From NCBI GenBank assembly GCA_902773895.1, contig CACYGB010000014.1:1-39730 (forward strand): DNA of 39,730 nucleotides. The letters are read 5' to 3'. Below the pieces are notes generated by a model. That model saw only the letters and a list, made by a program, of their open reading frames with translations. It made no database searches and was not told the DNA's origin. Below, piece after piece: positions 32,491 to 39,730 of the stretch. The stretch is from an uncultured Eubacteriales bacterium (lineage in GTDB: Bacteria; Bacillota; Clostridia; Christensenellales; Aristaeellaceae). How positions within the stretch are numbered: the stretch's first letter is position 1; each line of letters starts with the position of its first letter. The position numbers and the translations under genes are program-made.

Positions 32491-33390
32491 TCAATCCGCC
32501 TGCCGCATCGCCAGCCTGGCGGCCCCCAGGGACGCGCTGCCCAGCGGATCGTGAACCGCGATGCCGGGAAAACGGGCCTGCACGCTCCGGATCACACCCT
32601 GCCGGATCAGGTCATAATGCTGTAAAATGCTGCCCATCAGAGCCAGCTCTCCGCCGTTCATGCCTGTTTTTTGCCAGGCGGTGATCACCAGCTCGGCCAG
32701 ATCCTCCGCCGCCTTTCGGGCGATGGACAGGGCGACGCCGTCCTGCTTTTCCAGGCCCTGCAGCAGCAGAGGCGCCAGGGAAGCGATTTCCTTCTTCCCG
32801 GTTTTCGGCGCGTACAGCCAGGTCACGATGTCCCGGGCATCCCGGGCCTGCAATTGCGCCAGTACCAGCGGCGTCAGGCAGCTTTCGGGCAGCCGTCCGT
32901 CCAGGCAGCGCACCGCCGCGGCCAGCAGATCCCGTCCGATGGCATAGCCGCTGCCGCCGTCGTCGATCAGGTAACCGTAGCCGCCCACGCGGAAGGAATT
33001 CCCCTGCGCGTCACGGCCAAAGCAAACGGCCCCGGTGCCGGCGATCAGCACGGCCCCCGGCCCATTCACCGCGCCGGCCAGCGCGATTTCCTGGTCGCCC
33101 AGCAATCGGAGCTTGCCGGTATAACCGCCGCGCCGCACGGCATCCTCCACCAGCCCGGCGGCGTCCGCGTTGCTGACGCCGGCAATGCCGATCACCAGCC
33201 CGGCGCAGTGAGAAAGGCCGTACTCCGCCATCAGGGCCAGGCAGTCCTGCACCGTGGCTTCCACCGTTTCCCGGGCGGTCCCGTTGGGGTTCAGGGGGCC
33301 GAAGGAGCGCGTTTCCAGCACCTGTCCATTTGCATCCAGCAGGCACACTTCCGTTTTGGTGCCGCCGCCGTCCCAGCCGCAATAATACAT
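32491..33390 (-). CDS. BadF/BadG-type N-acetylglucosamine / N-acetylmuramate kinase
   Basis: 299 residues of the ASKHA kinase fold, BadF/BadG/BcrA/BcrD group, the family of GlcNAc kinases and clostridial MurK. The phosphate-1 loop is DGGGTKTEVCLLD at residues 6-18, the second glycine-rich loop is VLIAGTGAVCFGRD, and YLIDDGGSGYAIG is the family signature. Standing three bases after murQ, it probably phosphorylates MurNAc and GlcNAc to their 6-phosphates, supplying MurQ (as MurK in Clostridium acetobutylicum). GGGAGG precedes the ATG. A PTS-borne supply of MurNAc-6-phosphate is not seen here. Confidence 0.88.
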   Translation of the reverse strand: MYYCGWDGGGTKTEVCLLDANGQVLETRSFGPLNPNGTARETVEATVQDCLALMAEYGLSHCAGLVIGIAGVSNADAAGLVEDAVRRGGYTGKLRLLGDQEIALAGAVNGPGAVLIAGTGAVCFGRDAQGNSFRVGGYGYLIDDGGSGYAIGRDLLAAAVRCLDGRLPESCLTPLVLAQLQARDARDIVTWLYAPKTGKKEIASLAPLLLQGLEKQDGVALSIARKAAEDLAELVITAWQKTGMNGGELALMGSILQHYDLIRQGVIRSVQARFPGIAVHDPLGSASLGAARLAMRQAD

Positions 33391-33393
33391 GGT

Positions 33394-34308
33394 TTACGCC
33401 TCCCGATGGGCAATAGCCTGGGCAATGCGCCCGTCCGCGGCGGCCAGCGCCTGCCTGGCCTGTTCGGCGTCCAGCCCCAGCAGCAGCATCACGATGGCCG
33501 TTTTGCAGGAAAAACCGCACTGCTCCAGCGTGGCCTTCGCCGTGGCCTCGTCCACCTCCGCCGCCGTGCACACGATGGAAATGGCCCGGTGCACCAGTTT
33601 TTCATTGGTGGCCATCACGTCCACCATCAGATTGCCGTACACCTTGCCCATTTTGATCATCACGCAGGTGGACAGCATGTTCAGCACCAGCTTCTGGCAG
33701 GTGCCGCTTTTCATGCGGGAGGAGCCGGTCACCACCTCGGGCCCCGGCACCGGCGCCATGGTGATGTCGGCATGGCGGCTCATTTCGCTGTTGTGGCAGC
33801 AGGTGATGGCCATCACCGGCGCGCCCAGGGAACGGGCGTAATCCATGGCCCCCAGCACGTAGGGCGTGCGGCCGCTGGCGGCGATGCCCACCAAGGCGTC
33901 GGCCGCGGAAAACTGATGCTCCGTCAGGTCTTTTTTGCCCAAATCGTAATTATCCTCCGCCCCTTCGACGGCCTTCAAAAACGCGGAAGGGCCGCCGGCG
34001 ATCAGCGCCACCACCAGCCCGGGATCCACGCCGTAGGTGGGGGGACATTCCGCCGCATCCAGCACGCCCAGCCGGCCGCTGGTGCCGGCGCCCACGTAAA
34101 ACAGCCGGCCGCCGGCATGCACCTTTTCATAAATGGCGTCCACGCTGCGGGCAATTTCGGGCAGCACGTCCTTCACCGCCTCGGCGCAGCGATGATCCTC
34201 TTCATTGATCAGCGACACCATGTCCAAAGTGGACAGGGTATCAATGTGCATGGTTTTGGGATTGCGTTTTTCGGTATCAATCTTTTTCAGCTCCACCATC
34301 GTGTTCAT
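33394..34308 (-). CDS. murQ: N-acetylmuramic acid 6-phosphate etherase
   Basis: 304 residues with a SIS domain. MurQ cleaves the lactyl ether of MurNAc-6-phosphate, giving GlcNAc-6-phosphate and lactate in cell-wall recycling. GAGTSGR (73-79) is the sugar-phosphate loop. E87 in DAAECPPTY and E118 in VEGAEDN correspond to the catalytic glutamates of E. coli MurQ (E83, E114). SRMKSGTCQKL and the C-terminal GLDAEQARQAL complete the family pattern. Two starts are possible: ATG 34308, crowded by GGAGGGGG, and ATG 34299, at better spacing. It sits between a DUF4358 lipoprotein gene and the kinase gene. Confidence 0.95.
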   Translation of the reverse strand: MNTMVELKKIDTEKRNPKTMHIDTLSTLDMVSLINEEDHRCAEAVKDVLPEIARSVDAIYEKVHAGGRLFYVGAGTSGRLGVLDAAECPPTYGVDPGLVVALIAGGPSAFLKAVEGAEDNYDLGKKDLTEHQFSAADALVGIAASGRTPYVLGAMDYARSLGAPVMAITCCHNSEMSRHADITMAPVPGPEVVTGSSRMKSGTCQKLVLNMLSTCVMIKMGKVYGNLMVDVMATNEKLVHRAISIVCTAAEVDEATAKATLEQCGFSCKTAIVMLLLGLDAEQARQALAAADGRIAQAIAHREA

Positions 34309-34318
34309 CCCCCTCCGT

Positions 34319-34795
34319 TCAATTTCCCCAGGCTTTCTGCACAGCCTGCCGGGCGGCCGGCTGATCCGGCGCCACCACCAACACCACCTGGGTGGCCCTG
34401 CGCTGCACCGCCGCCGCTTCCAGCTTGGGCATTTCCTCGGGCCGGTAATCCTCGTACTGCTCCTTCAGGGAGGCCAGGTAGTCCTTCATCCTTTGCTCCG
34501 CCTGATCCGCCTTTGCGCTGTCCGGCGCCGTCAGCACCGCGATCACCTCGGACGTGGTGCGGGAGGCGTCCATGATCATCACCAGTTCCTTATAATCCTC
34601 TTCCTCCACGTCCAGCAGGGTGCTGGCGCGCGTTTCGCTGACCTGGAACATTTCTTCGGAATAGGTCTGGCTTTTCAGCACCTGGTCCGCCAGTTCCTGG
34701 GCAGCGGGCAGTTTCGCCGCCGGTTTCGCGCCGCAGCCGCACAGCAGCGCCGCCAGCAAGCAGCCCAGCAGCCCCAGCATGATCTTTTTCTTCAT
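34319..34795 (-). CDS. DUF4358 lipoprotein
   Basis: 158 residues. A lipoprotein signal peptide ends in LLCGC, with lipidation expected on the last cysteine (C21). The mature part matches DUF4358: AQELADQVLKSQTYSEEMFQ, then DYKELVMIMDASRTTSEVIAVL, then AEQRMKDYLASLKEQYEDYRPEE. It should sit on the outer face of the membrane. DUF4358 lipoproteins often follow MBOAT and SGNH genes in Firmicutes, so it is probably an accessory of the acyl-transfer complex (inference). One base separates it from the SGNH gene. Confidence 0.85.
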   Translation of the reverse strand: MKKKIMLGLLGCLLAALLCGCGAKPAAKLPAAQELADQVLKSQTYSEEMFQVSETRASTLLDVEEEDYKELVMIMDASRTTSEVIAVLTAPDSAKADQAEQRMKDYLASLKEQYEDYRPEEMPKLEAAAVQRRATQVVLVVAPDQPAARQAVQKAWGN

Positions 34796-34796
34796 T

Positions 34797-35525
34797 TTAC
34801 TTCTTCTCCTCTCCCACCTGCATGCGGATCGCGTCCGCCACCGCCTGGGCGCCCTTCTGGGTCAGGTGGATGCCGTCGCCGGTGTTGAAGCCGATCTGGA
34901 TCCGTTTTCCGTCCTCGGACAGAAGCGGCGTGAATATATCCACGTAATGCAGGCCGTGGGTCTTGGCGATTTCCATCATTTCTTCATTAAAAGACTGGAT
35001 GTTGGCCATGGACAGCTTGGGATAGCGTTTGGTGGCCACCGGCGCCACCGGCGTCACCGCCAGCAGATAAATTTCGCAGCCCGGCAGGTTTTCGATCAGG
35101 TAATCCACCAGTTCGTGGTATTCCTGCTTCACGCTGCTCAGCTTTTCGTGGTCGATCCCGTTGGAGCCCAGCATCAGCAGCAGCTTCTGCGGCTTTCGCA
35201 GCACCATGCGCTCCGCCATGGTCAGGTATTTCCCATCCACCACGTAGTGATGGTTCCGCAGCGCGCCCCGGGGGGACTGACCGGTTTTGTGAAACACCTT
35301 CAGGTTGGGGATCACCTCGTAATTGGCCAGGGATTCGGACACCGAATCCCCCATGATCCATGTTTTTTTGAACCAGCTGTCCGGCGCGGGCTTTTTGCGC
35401 TGGATCTGCACGGTGAACGTTTCGTCCGTTTCCTTTTGCAGCTTGCATTTTTCCAGGGCCAGCCCGTCGCCGCACAGCAGCGCCAGCAGCAAAGCCAGGC
35501 AAACGATCCGCTTGATTGTGTTCAT
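34797..35525 (-). CDS. Exported SGNH/GDSL-type hydrolase or acyltransferase
   Basis: 242 residues. The N-terminus is a signal or anchor helix (about 5-24). All SGNH blocks are visible: block I GDS with S61 (IMGDSVSES), block III GSNGID with N122, block V D217-x2-H220 (GDGIHLTQKG). The glycine of block II may be in GQSPRG. It could transfer an acyl group to a polymer, like PatB or AlgX, or remove it as an esterase. It is encoded between the DHHW-type protein (13 bases) and the DUF4358 lipoprotein (1 base). GGAGG lies five bases before the ATG. Confidence 0.85.
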   Translation of the reverse strand: MNTIKRIVCLALLLALLCGDGLALEKCKLQKETDETFTVQIQRKKPAPDSWFKKTWIMGDSVSESLANYEVIPNLKVFHKTGQSPRGALRNHHYVVDGKYLTMAERMVLRKPQKLLLMLGSNGIDHEKLSSVKQEYHELVDYLIENLPGCEIYLLAVTPVAPVATKRYPKLSMANIQSFNEEMMEIAKTHGLHYVDIFTPLLSEDGKRIQIGFNTGDGIHLTQKGAQAVADAIRMQVGEEKK

Positions 35526-35538
35526 CCTATCCTCCTGT

Positions 35539-36606
35539 TCAGGGCATCAGCATGGCCAGCGCCCGGGTTTGGGAAAACGTGTTCAGCCCGTAATACACCA
35601 GCACCCGCTGTGTGCCCGCGTCCCGGAGCAGCGTGGGAAGCTCCTGCGCAAAATACCGGGGATCCACCAGGTCGATGCGGCCGAAATGCCGGGCCAGCAT
35701 GGGTGCCAGGCAGTTGGCATAACTGTCGCCGATAATCAGCAGCGACCCTTCCGCCGCGGTGTTTTCCAGCACCGCGTGGCCGTACACGCTGTCGATCAGG
35801 GCGGCGTATTTGTTCCTGCCCTGCAGTCTGTCCCGGTTCAGCAATCCGTCCCGCTTTTCCCCGTCCACCGTCAGCGTTACGCCGGAAGGCAGATCCGCCG
35901 TCAGAACGTCGGGCTGCGTCTGCAGCAGCGGCGCTTTGCTCCAGTAGGAGCCCAGGAAGCCTTCGGCCGAATACGGCTCCGCCGCCCGGGGCATCAGGCC
36001 CCACGCCCGGCACAGGCTTTCATAGCACACCCGGGTGCCTGCCGCCGTCAAATGATGGTCGGTCCGGTAATAATACGAATCAACGGGGTCTTTTAATCCC
36101 GTTTCGATCCACTCCGCGCGCAGTTCGGCGCGCAGTTCCGCCAGGGCTTTGCCGGTGTCCCCCGCCTGATACAGCGCCGGCAGATGATCCGTTCCGTGGG
36201 ACGAAGGCGGCACCAGCATCACCGAAAACGGCAGATCGGGATACGCGTCCTGCAGCGCGTTCAGCACCCGCACGCCGGACCGGGCCGCGCTGCCCGCTTC
36301 CCGCACGGGCTCCTCCATCAGCCAGCCGCCGCTGCCGATCAGCACGCCGTTTTGCAGCCGCCGGCCCAGCGCTGCCGCCAGGGAGGATTGGCCCTGCACC
36401 AGCGCGTCGTGAAAGGGAAAATGATCCGCCAGGTAGTTTTCCAGCTGCCGGTCCAGTTGTCCCGCGCGCAGGTCCACCGTAGCCAGCACACGGTTTTCCA
36501 TTTCGGAAAAATCCGCCTTGGGCAAAATCAGCGCCAGCAGCAGGCCCGCCAGCATCAGCAGCAGCACCGTCCGCGTCAGCGGCGCTTTCAGCAATAAGTC
36601 TTTCAT
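35539..36606 (-). CDS. AlgJ/AlgX-like (DHHW-type) SGNH protein
   Basis: 355 residues. One N-terminal membrane helix (about 11-29) is followed by SEMENRVLA, typical of AlgJ/AlgX-like and DHHW proteins. D183 and H185 (YYYRTDHHLTAAG) precede the nucleophile S295 in IIGDSYANCL. This inverted order, D-x-H before the serine, is that of AlgJ (D190, H192, S288) and AlgX. Such proteins accept acetyl from an MBOAT partner and pass it to an exported polysaccharide. It follows the MBOAT gene by 13 bases, so the pairing is strong. The acceptor here is not known. Confidence 0.88.
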   Translation of the reverse strand: MKDLLLKAPLTRTVLLLMLAGLLLALILPKADFSEMENRVLATVDLRAGQLDRQLENYLADHFPFHDALVQGQSSLAAALGRRLQNGVLIGSGGWLMEEPVREAGSAARSGVRVLNALQDAYPDLPFSVMLVPPSSHGTDHLPALYQAGDTGKALAELRAELRAEWIETGLKDPVDSYYYRTDHHLTAAGTRVCYESLCRAWGLMPRAAEPYSAEGFLGSYWSKAPLLQTQPDVLTADLPSGVTLTVDGEKRDGLLNRDRLQGRNKYAALIDSVYGHAVLENTAAEGSLLIIGDSYANCLAPMLARHFGRIDLVDPRYFAQELPTLLRDAGTQRVLVYYGLNTFSQTRALAMLMP

Positions 36607-36619
36607 CGCGCTCTCTCCA

Positions 36620-37960
36620 TTAAAAACGGAAATACAGGAACGGATTGTACTGCGCCCGGATCAGCGACAGCACGCTCAGGGCAAACAGCAGCACATACGC
36701 GGCGTTGCCGAGACGGGGGTATTTTTCCGTCGCTTCCTTTAACTTTTTCCCCACCGCCGGCACCGCCAGCAGCACCGCCAGCGCCAGGGGAAAAGCGTCG
36801 TTCAGCGTCAGGAACGCGGTGTTCAGCCCCACCGCCGGGGATACCAGCTGCCCGGCAAACGCAAAGATTTCCGCCGGTGTTTCATAGAGGAACAATCCCC
36901 AGGACAGGATGAACAGGATCAGCGTATACACGTGGGCGACGCCCCGGTGCTTTTCCAGCCAGCGGCCGTAAAAAAGCGTTTCCAGAATAATGAAGACGGC
37001 AAAGAACAGCCCCCAGGCCAGGAAGTTCCATCCGGCGCCGTGCCACAGGCCGGACACCGTCCAGGTGATCAGCAGGCTGAGCACCATCCGCGCCTTGCCG
37101 TGCCGGGAGCCGCCCAGCGGAATATAAATATAGGAACGAAGCCAGGTGCCCAGCGTCATGTGCCATCTGCGCCACAGATCCTGAATGGAGGTGGCGGCAA
37201 AAGGCTGGTTGAAATTCTGCGGGAAAGAAAAGCCCAGCATACGGCCCATGCCGATGGCCATCAGGGAATAGCCGAAAAAATCATAGTAGTATTGGAAAGC
37301 ACAGCTGACCAGCACCAGCCAGGAGGCAGCGCCGCCCCGATTGGGAATGGCCTGCAGAGCGGCGCACAGCGCGCCCAGGCGGTTGGCCAGAAGCACCTTG
37401 GCCGCCAGGCCGGCTAGGAAGGTTTTCATGCCCTTTTCCAAACCGGCAGGGGTGATCTGCCGGCTGTGCAGCGCTTCGCTGACGTCGCTGTAGCGCACGA
37501 TGGGCCCGGCGATCAGCTGGGGAAACAAAAGGATGTAGGCCGCGTAGTCCCGCAGGTTCCTTTCCGCCTGCACCGTGCCGCGGTACACGTCCACCAGGCA
37601 GGAAATGGACTGGAAGATGAAAAAGCTGATGCCCAGCGGCAGCGCCGGATAGGCAGGAAGGCCGGGAACGAGGAGCTTCAGGTATTTGAACACGACCAGC
37701 ACCAGCACGTTGACACCCACGCTGACGCCCATCACCGCGCGGCGCTTCTTTCCCGTCAGCGCGTCCATCCACCGGCACGCGCCGTAATCAAAGGCCGTCA
37801 GCGCCAGCAGCAGCGGCAGGTTTTTCCAATCGCCGATGGCATAAAAAACCAGGCTGGCCAGCAGCAAAAACCCGTTGCGCAGCCGCGGCGGCAGCGCCGT
37901 GTGCGCGATCAGCACCAGCGGCAGAAAAAAGAACAGGAAAAGCAGGCTCGAAAAAACCAT
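36620..37960 (-). CDS. Membrane-bound O-acyltransferase (AlgI/PatA-like MBOAT)
   Basis: 446 residues with about ten membrane helices. The MBOAT core is clear: SIQDLWRRWHMTLGTWLRSYIY (H267), IPLGGSR, and SGLWHGAGWNFLAWG with the catalytic H307. AlgI/PatA-type proteins move acetyl groups from cytoplasmic acetyl-CoA across the membrane to a surface acyltransferase. It is the first gene of a six-gene minus-strand operon whose later genes encode two SGNH proteins, a lipoprotein, MurQ and a sugar kinase. GAGG lies seven bases before the ATG. A TACAAT -10 with weak -35 lies near 38010-38035; the promoter is uncertain. Confidence 0.93.
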   Translation of the reverse strand: MVFSSLLFLFFFLPLVLIAHTALPPRLRNGFLLLASLVFYAIGDWKNLPLLLALTAFDYGACRWMDALTGKKRRAVMGVSVGVNVLVLVVFKYLKLLVPGLPAYPALPLGISFFIFQSISCLVDVYRGTVQAERNLRDYAAYILLFPQLIAGPIVRYSDVSEALHSRQITPAGLEKGMKTFLAGLAAKVLLANRLGALCAALQAIPNRGGAASWLVLVSCAFQYYYDFFGYSLMAIGMGRMLGFSFPQNFNQPFAATSIQDLWRRWHMTLGTWLRSYIYIPLGGSRHGKARMVLSLLITWTVSGLWHGAGWNFLAWGLFFAVFIILETLFYGRWLEKHRGVAHVYTLILFILSWGLFLYETPAEIFAFAGQLVSPAVGLNTAFLTLNDAFPLALAVLLAVPAVGKKLKEATEKYPRLGNAAYVLLFALSVLSLIRAQYNPFLYFRF

Positions 37961-38060
37961 CGTTCATCCTCACAGGCCCAAAGATGGGGCAAAATGACCA
38001 CTTGCCCAAATTGTATTTGTTCGACAGAAAAGAAAAAAATCCTGCCTTCCCCGGTTTGTC

Positions 38061-38089
38061 TTGCCATCAGGAGGGATTTGTTGTATAAT
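38061..38089 (+). promoter_or_regulatory. Promoter of the AmiE-like hydrolase gene
   Basis: TTGCCA (38061-38066), a 17-base spacer and a perfect TATAAT (38084-38089) in the 157-base gap divergent from the MBOAT operon. Nothing else was identified in 37961-38060 apart from a weak minus-strand -10 (TACAAT). Confidence 0.7.
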
Positions 38090-38117
38090 GGTCCCAGACA
38101 AAGGAGGCAGAAATGCC

Positions 38118-39167
38118 ATGCAATCATATCAGGACGTGTTGCAAACCCGCCTGGACCAGGGGCGGAAGGACGGCTGTTATCCCTGTGCCGCTGCGGCGGT
38201 TGGCGTAAAAAAGACTGTGCTGGCCCGGGCTTTCACCGGGGAAGCGCCGCTTCCGGGCGGAGAGCCGGTGGATGCGCATACCCGGTTCGACATGGCTTCC
38301 CTGTCCAAGGTGCTGGGCACAAGCATGGTGGCGCTGAAAGCCATCGAACGGGGCGACATCCATTTGACCGACACCGTGGGCGATTATTTCCCCCAAGCGC
38401 CCGAAGATAAAAAGGGCATCACCCTCTTCATGCTCATGACCCACACCGGCGGGTTCAACCCCTCTTTCCGGCTGGATCGCCTGCTTACCGATCCCCGGGA
38501 GGCCGTGGACTGCATTTTGCGTTACCCCCTGGACGAAAAGCCCGGCGTCCGGCCCATTTATTCCTGCATGGGCTATATCCTGCTGGGCAAGATCCTGGAG
38601 AAAAAATTCGGCAGCCCGCTGAAGGAGCTGGCACGGGAGCAGGTATTCCTGCCCCTGGGCATGACGGAAACGGGCTACTGCCCCGCCCCCGGCGCCCCCT
38701 GTGCCGCCACGGAGGTGGACCCTGTCACCGGCAAGCCGTGGATCGGCGTGGTGCACGATGAAAACGCCCGCTTCCTGCAGGGCAATTCCGGCAACGCCGG
38801 GGTGTTCATGCCCCTGTGCGACGGCATCCGCTTCGCCGCCATGCTTGCCTGCGGGGGCGACGGCTTCCTGAAGGAAGAAACACTGGCCGCCGCCCGGCGG
38901 AACTATACCCCCGGCCAGGACGCCCACCGGGGCCTGGGATTTCAGATTGCCGGCACACCGGACTGCTTTTTCAGCGACCAGGTGCCCGAAAACTGCTTCG
39001 GGCATACCGGCTTTACCGGCACCAGCCTGCTGGTGGAGCCCGAAAGCGGCTTCTGGGTGCTGCTGCTGACCAACCGGGTCTACCCCACCCGGGACAGCGC
39101 CGGCCTGTTCCCCTTCCGCCGTCAGCTGCACGGAGATATGTGGCATCTGTTCCGGAACAGTTTTTGA
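38118..39167 (+). CDS. Beta-lactamase-fold serine hydrolase, AmiE/EstB-like
   Basis: About 349 residues, serine-hydrolase (beta-lactamase, COG1680-like) fold. The nucleophile motif is S61-x-x-K64 (MASLSKVLG), the second motif is Y148-S-C150 (YSCMGYILLGKIL, where most members have YSN or YSD), and the third is H296-T-G298 (FGHTGFTGTS). GVVHDENARFLQGNSGNAGVF is close to the pattern seen in AmiE/EstB-type members. Bacillus subtilis AmiE (YbbE) is an N-acetylmuramoyl-L-alanine amidase in the MurNAc cluster, so the murQ operon next door supports that reading. Here there is no signal peptide. ATG 38118 lies ten bases after AAGGAGG; an esterase remains possible. Confidence 0.82.
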   Translation: MQSYQDVLQTRLDQGRKDGCYPCAAAAVGVKKTVLARAFTGEAPLPGGEPVDAHTRFDMASLSKVLGTSMVALKAIERGDIHLTDTVGDYFPQAPEDKKGITLFMLMTHTGGFNPSFRLDRLLTDPREAVDCILRYPLDEKPGVRPIYSCMGYILLGKILEKKFGSPLKELAREQVFLPLGMTETGYCPAPGAPCAATEVDPVTGKPWIGVVHDENARFLQGNSGNAGVFMPLCDGIRFAAMLACGGDGFLKEETLAAARRNYTPGQDAHRGLGFQIAGTPDCFFSDQVPENCFGHTGFTGTSLLVEPESGFWVLLLTNRVYPTRDSAGLFPFRRQLHGDMWHLFRNSF

Positions 39168-39201
39168 ACAATTCCTTTTCTCCGCTTCCCGAAGAATGAG
39201 G

Positions 39202-39230
39202 TTGACAAGGCAGCCTTTTTGGTATAAAAT
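39202..39230 (+). promoter_or_regulatory. Promoter of the LplB-type permease operon
   Basis: TTGACA (39202-39207), a 17-base spacer and TAAAAT (39225-39230). It begins a new transcription unit after the AmiE-like gene. No clear terminator was seen in 39168-39201. Confidence 0.65.
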
Positions 39231-39291
39231 AATCAAAAAAGAACCTTTTATTACATGGATTTGTCAGAAATAAGCAAGGAGGGCCCATCGA

Positions 39292-39730
39292 TTGAGCATT
39301 CGGAACAACGCGATGAATCCCGCCCGGAAAGGCAAAAAGAAAAGGCTTACGCTGGATGATATTCAGCTGTTCTTTTTGTCGTTCCCGACTGTCGTCTGGT
39401 ATCTTTTGTTCTGCTATCTGCCGATGTTCGGCATCCTGATCGCGTTCAAAAAGTACAAGGTTTCCCCCGGCAAGGGCTTTTTGTGGAGCCTGATCCACAA
39501 CAGCCCCTGGTGCGGCCTGGCGAACTTCAATTTTTTGTTTTCTTCAAACTCCAAAACCACCATCGCCATGTTCCGCAACACGGTATGCTATAACATCGTT
39601 TTTATCATCCTGGGCATCGTGATTCCGGTGGCGCTGGCCATCCTTATTTCCCACCTGTATTCCAAAAAGCTGGCGAAGATCTGCCAGACGGCGATTTTCC
39701 TGCCCCATTTCCTCAGCTGGGTGGTGGTCG
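39292..39730 (+). CDS. LplB-type sugar ABC transporter permease (cut by the window end)
   Basis: The first 146 codons of a CUT1 permease of the LplB/YtcP group for complex sugars. After a basic start (KGKKKRLTLDD) comes a helix (VVWYLLFCYLPMFGILIAFK), then the family-typical YKVSPGKGFLWS, the FNFLF region and two further helices (RNTVCYNIVFIILGIVIPVAL; TAIFLPHFLSWVVV). The start is TTG at 39292, eight bases after AAGGAGGG; the in-frame ATG at 39313 has no ribosome site. A second permease and a lipoprotein binding protein are expected to the right of the window. Confidence 0.88.
   Translation, partial: MSIRNNAMNPARKGKKKRLTLDDIQLFFLSFPTVVWYLLFCYLPMFGILIAFKKYKVSPGKGFLWSLIHNSPWCGLANFNFLFSSNSKTTIAMFRNTVCYNIVFIILGIVIPVALAILISHLYSKKLAKICQTAIFLPHFLSWVVV

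Noticed and set aside
37961-38060. LexA-like sequence CGAACAAATACA in the MBOAT upstream region
   Set aside because: It lacks the GT of the second half-site, so it does not fit the consensus, unlike the box at uvrA.

Overview
The window (39,730 bases, G+C-rich, by eye near 60%) looks like chromosome of a monoderm Bacillota/Clostridia-type bacterium. The signs are strong AAGGAGG ribosome sites, frequent TTG starts, Firmicute-type families (YlmH, DUF4349 anti-sigma, DUF4358 lipoprotein, CotH, LplB-type permease, LacI-controlled sugar ABC operon without its own ATPase) and a LexA-like box of Gram-positive type. A gut or rumen anaerobe is plausible but is inference. No phage, insertion sequence, CRISPR array or tRNA was found.

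Layout. 1-260: a strong leftward promoter with phased A-tracts and a non-coding leader that runs off the left edge (rRNA-operon-like). 360-3607 (minus): NUDIX-DUF1653 protein, ECF sigma factor, zinc-finger/DUF4349 anti-sigma factor and SIMPL-domain protein. 3733-6769 (plus): YlmH-like S4 protein, metal-dependent amidohydrolase, a double zinc-ribbon protein and a small secreted protein. 6839-18746: a glucuronate-polysaccharide locus. The minus operon holds the sugar-binding protein, two permeases, a heparinase II/III-type lyase, a DUF2264 protein, a GH88 unsaturated glucuronyl hydrolase and a discoidin-like protein. The divergent plus operon holds a LacI regulator and a GH2 beta-glucuronidase. 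The enzymes lack signal peptides, so imported oligosaccharides would be cut in the cytoplasm. 18888-22171 (minus): uvrA, with a LexA-like box in its promoter, and a NUDIX gene. 22327-25140 (plus): a small conserved-looking protein, a secreted LTD/CotH protein and a GNAT acetyltransferase. 25356-28158 (plus): an XRE-TPR-type regulator overlapping a half-size ABC exporter. 28342-32337 (minus): TrkH, TrkA and AsnA.

32491-37960 (minus) is the most unusual part: six tightly packed genes encoding a membrane-bound O-acyltransferase (MBOAT), an AlgJ/AlgX-like SGNH protein, a second SGNH protein, a DUF4358 lipoprotein, MurQ and a GlcNAc/MurNAc kinase. It joins O-acyl transfer at the cell surface with MurNAc recycling. 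Divergent from it, at 38118-39167, is a beta-lactamase-fold serine hydrolase resembling AmiE/EstB, the family that also sits in the Bacillus subtilis MurNAc cluster. The window ends inside an LplB-type sugar permease gene starting with TTG at 39292.

Best candidates for an undescribed system: (1) the O-acyltransferase plus MurNAc-recycling operon with its divergent AmiE-like hydrolase; (2) the ABC-fed, fully cytoplasmic glucuronate-polysaccharide locus with a DUF2264 and a discoidin-like protein of unknown job.
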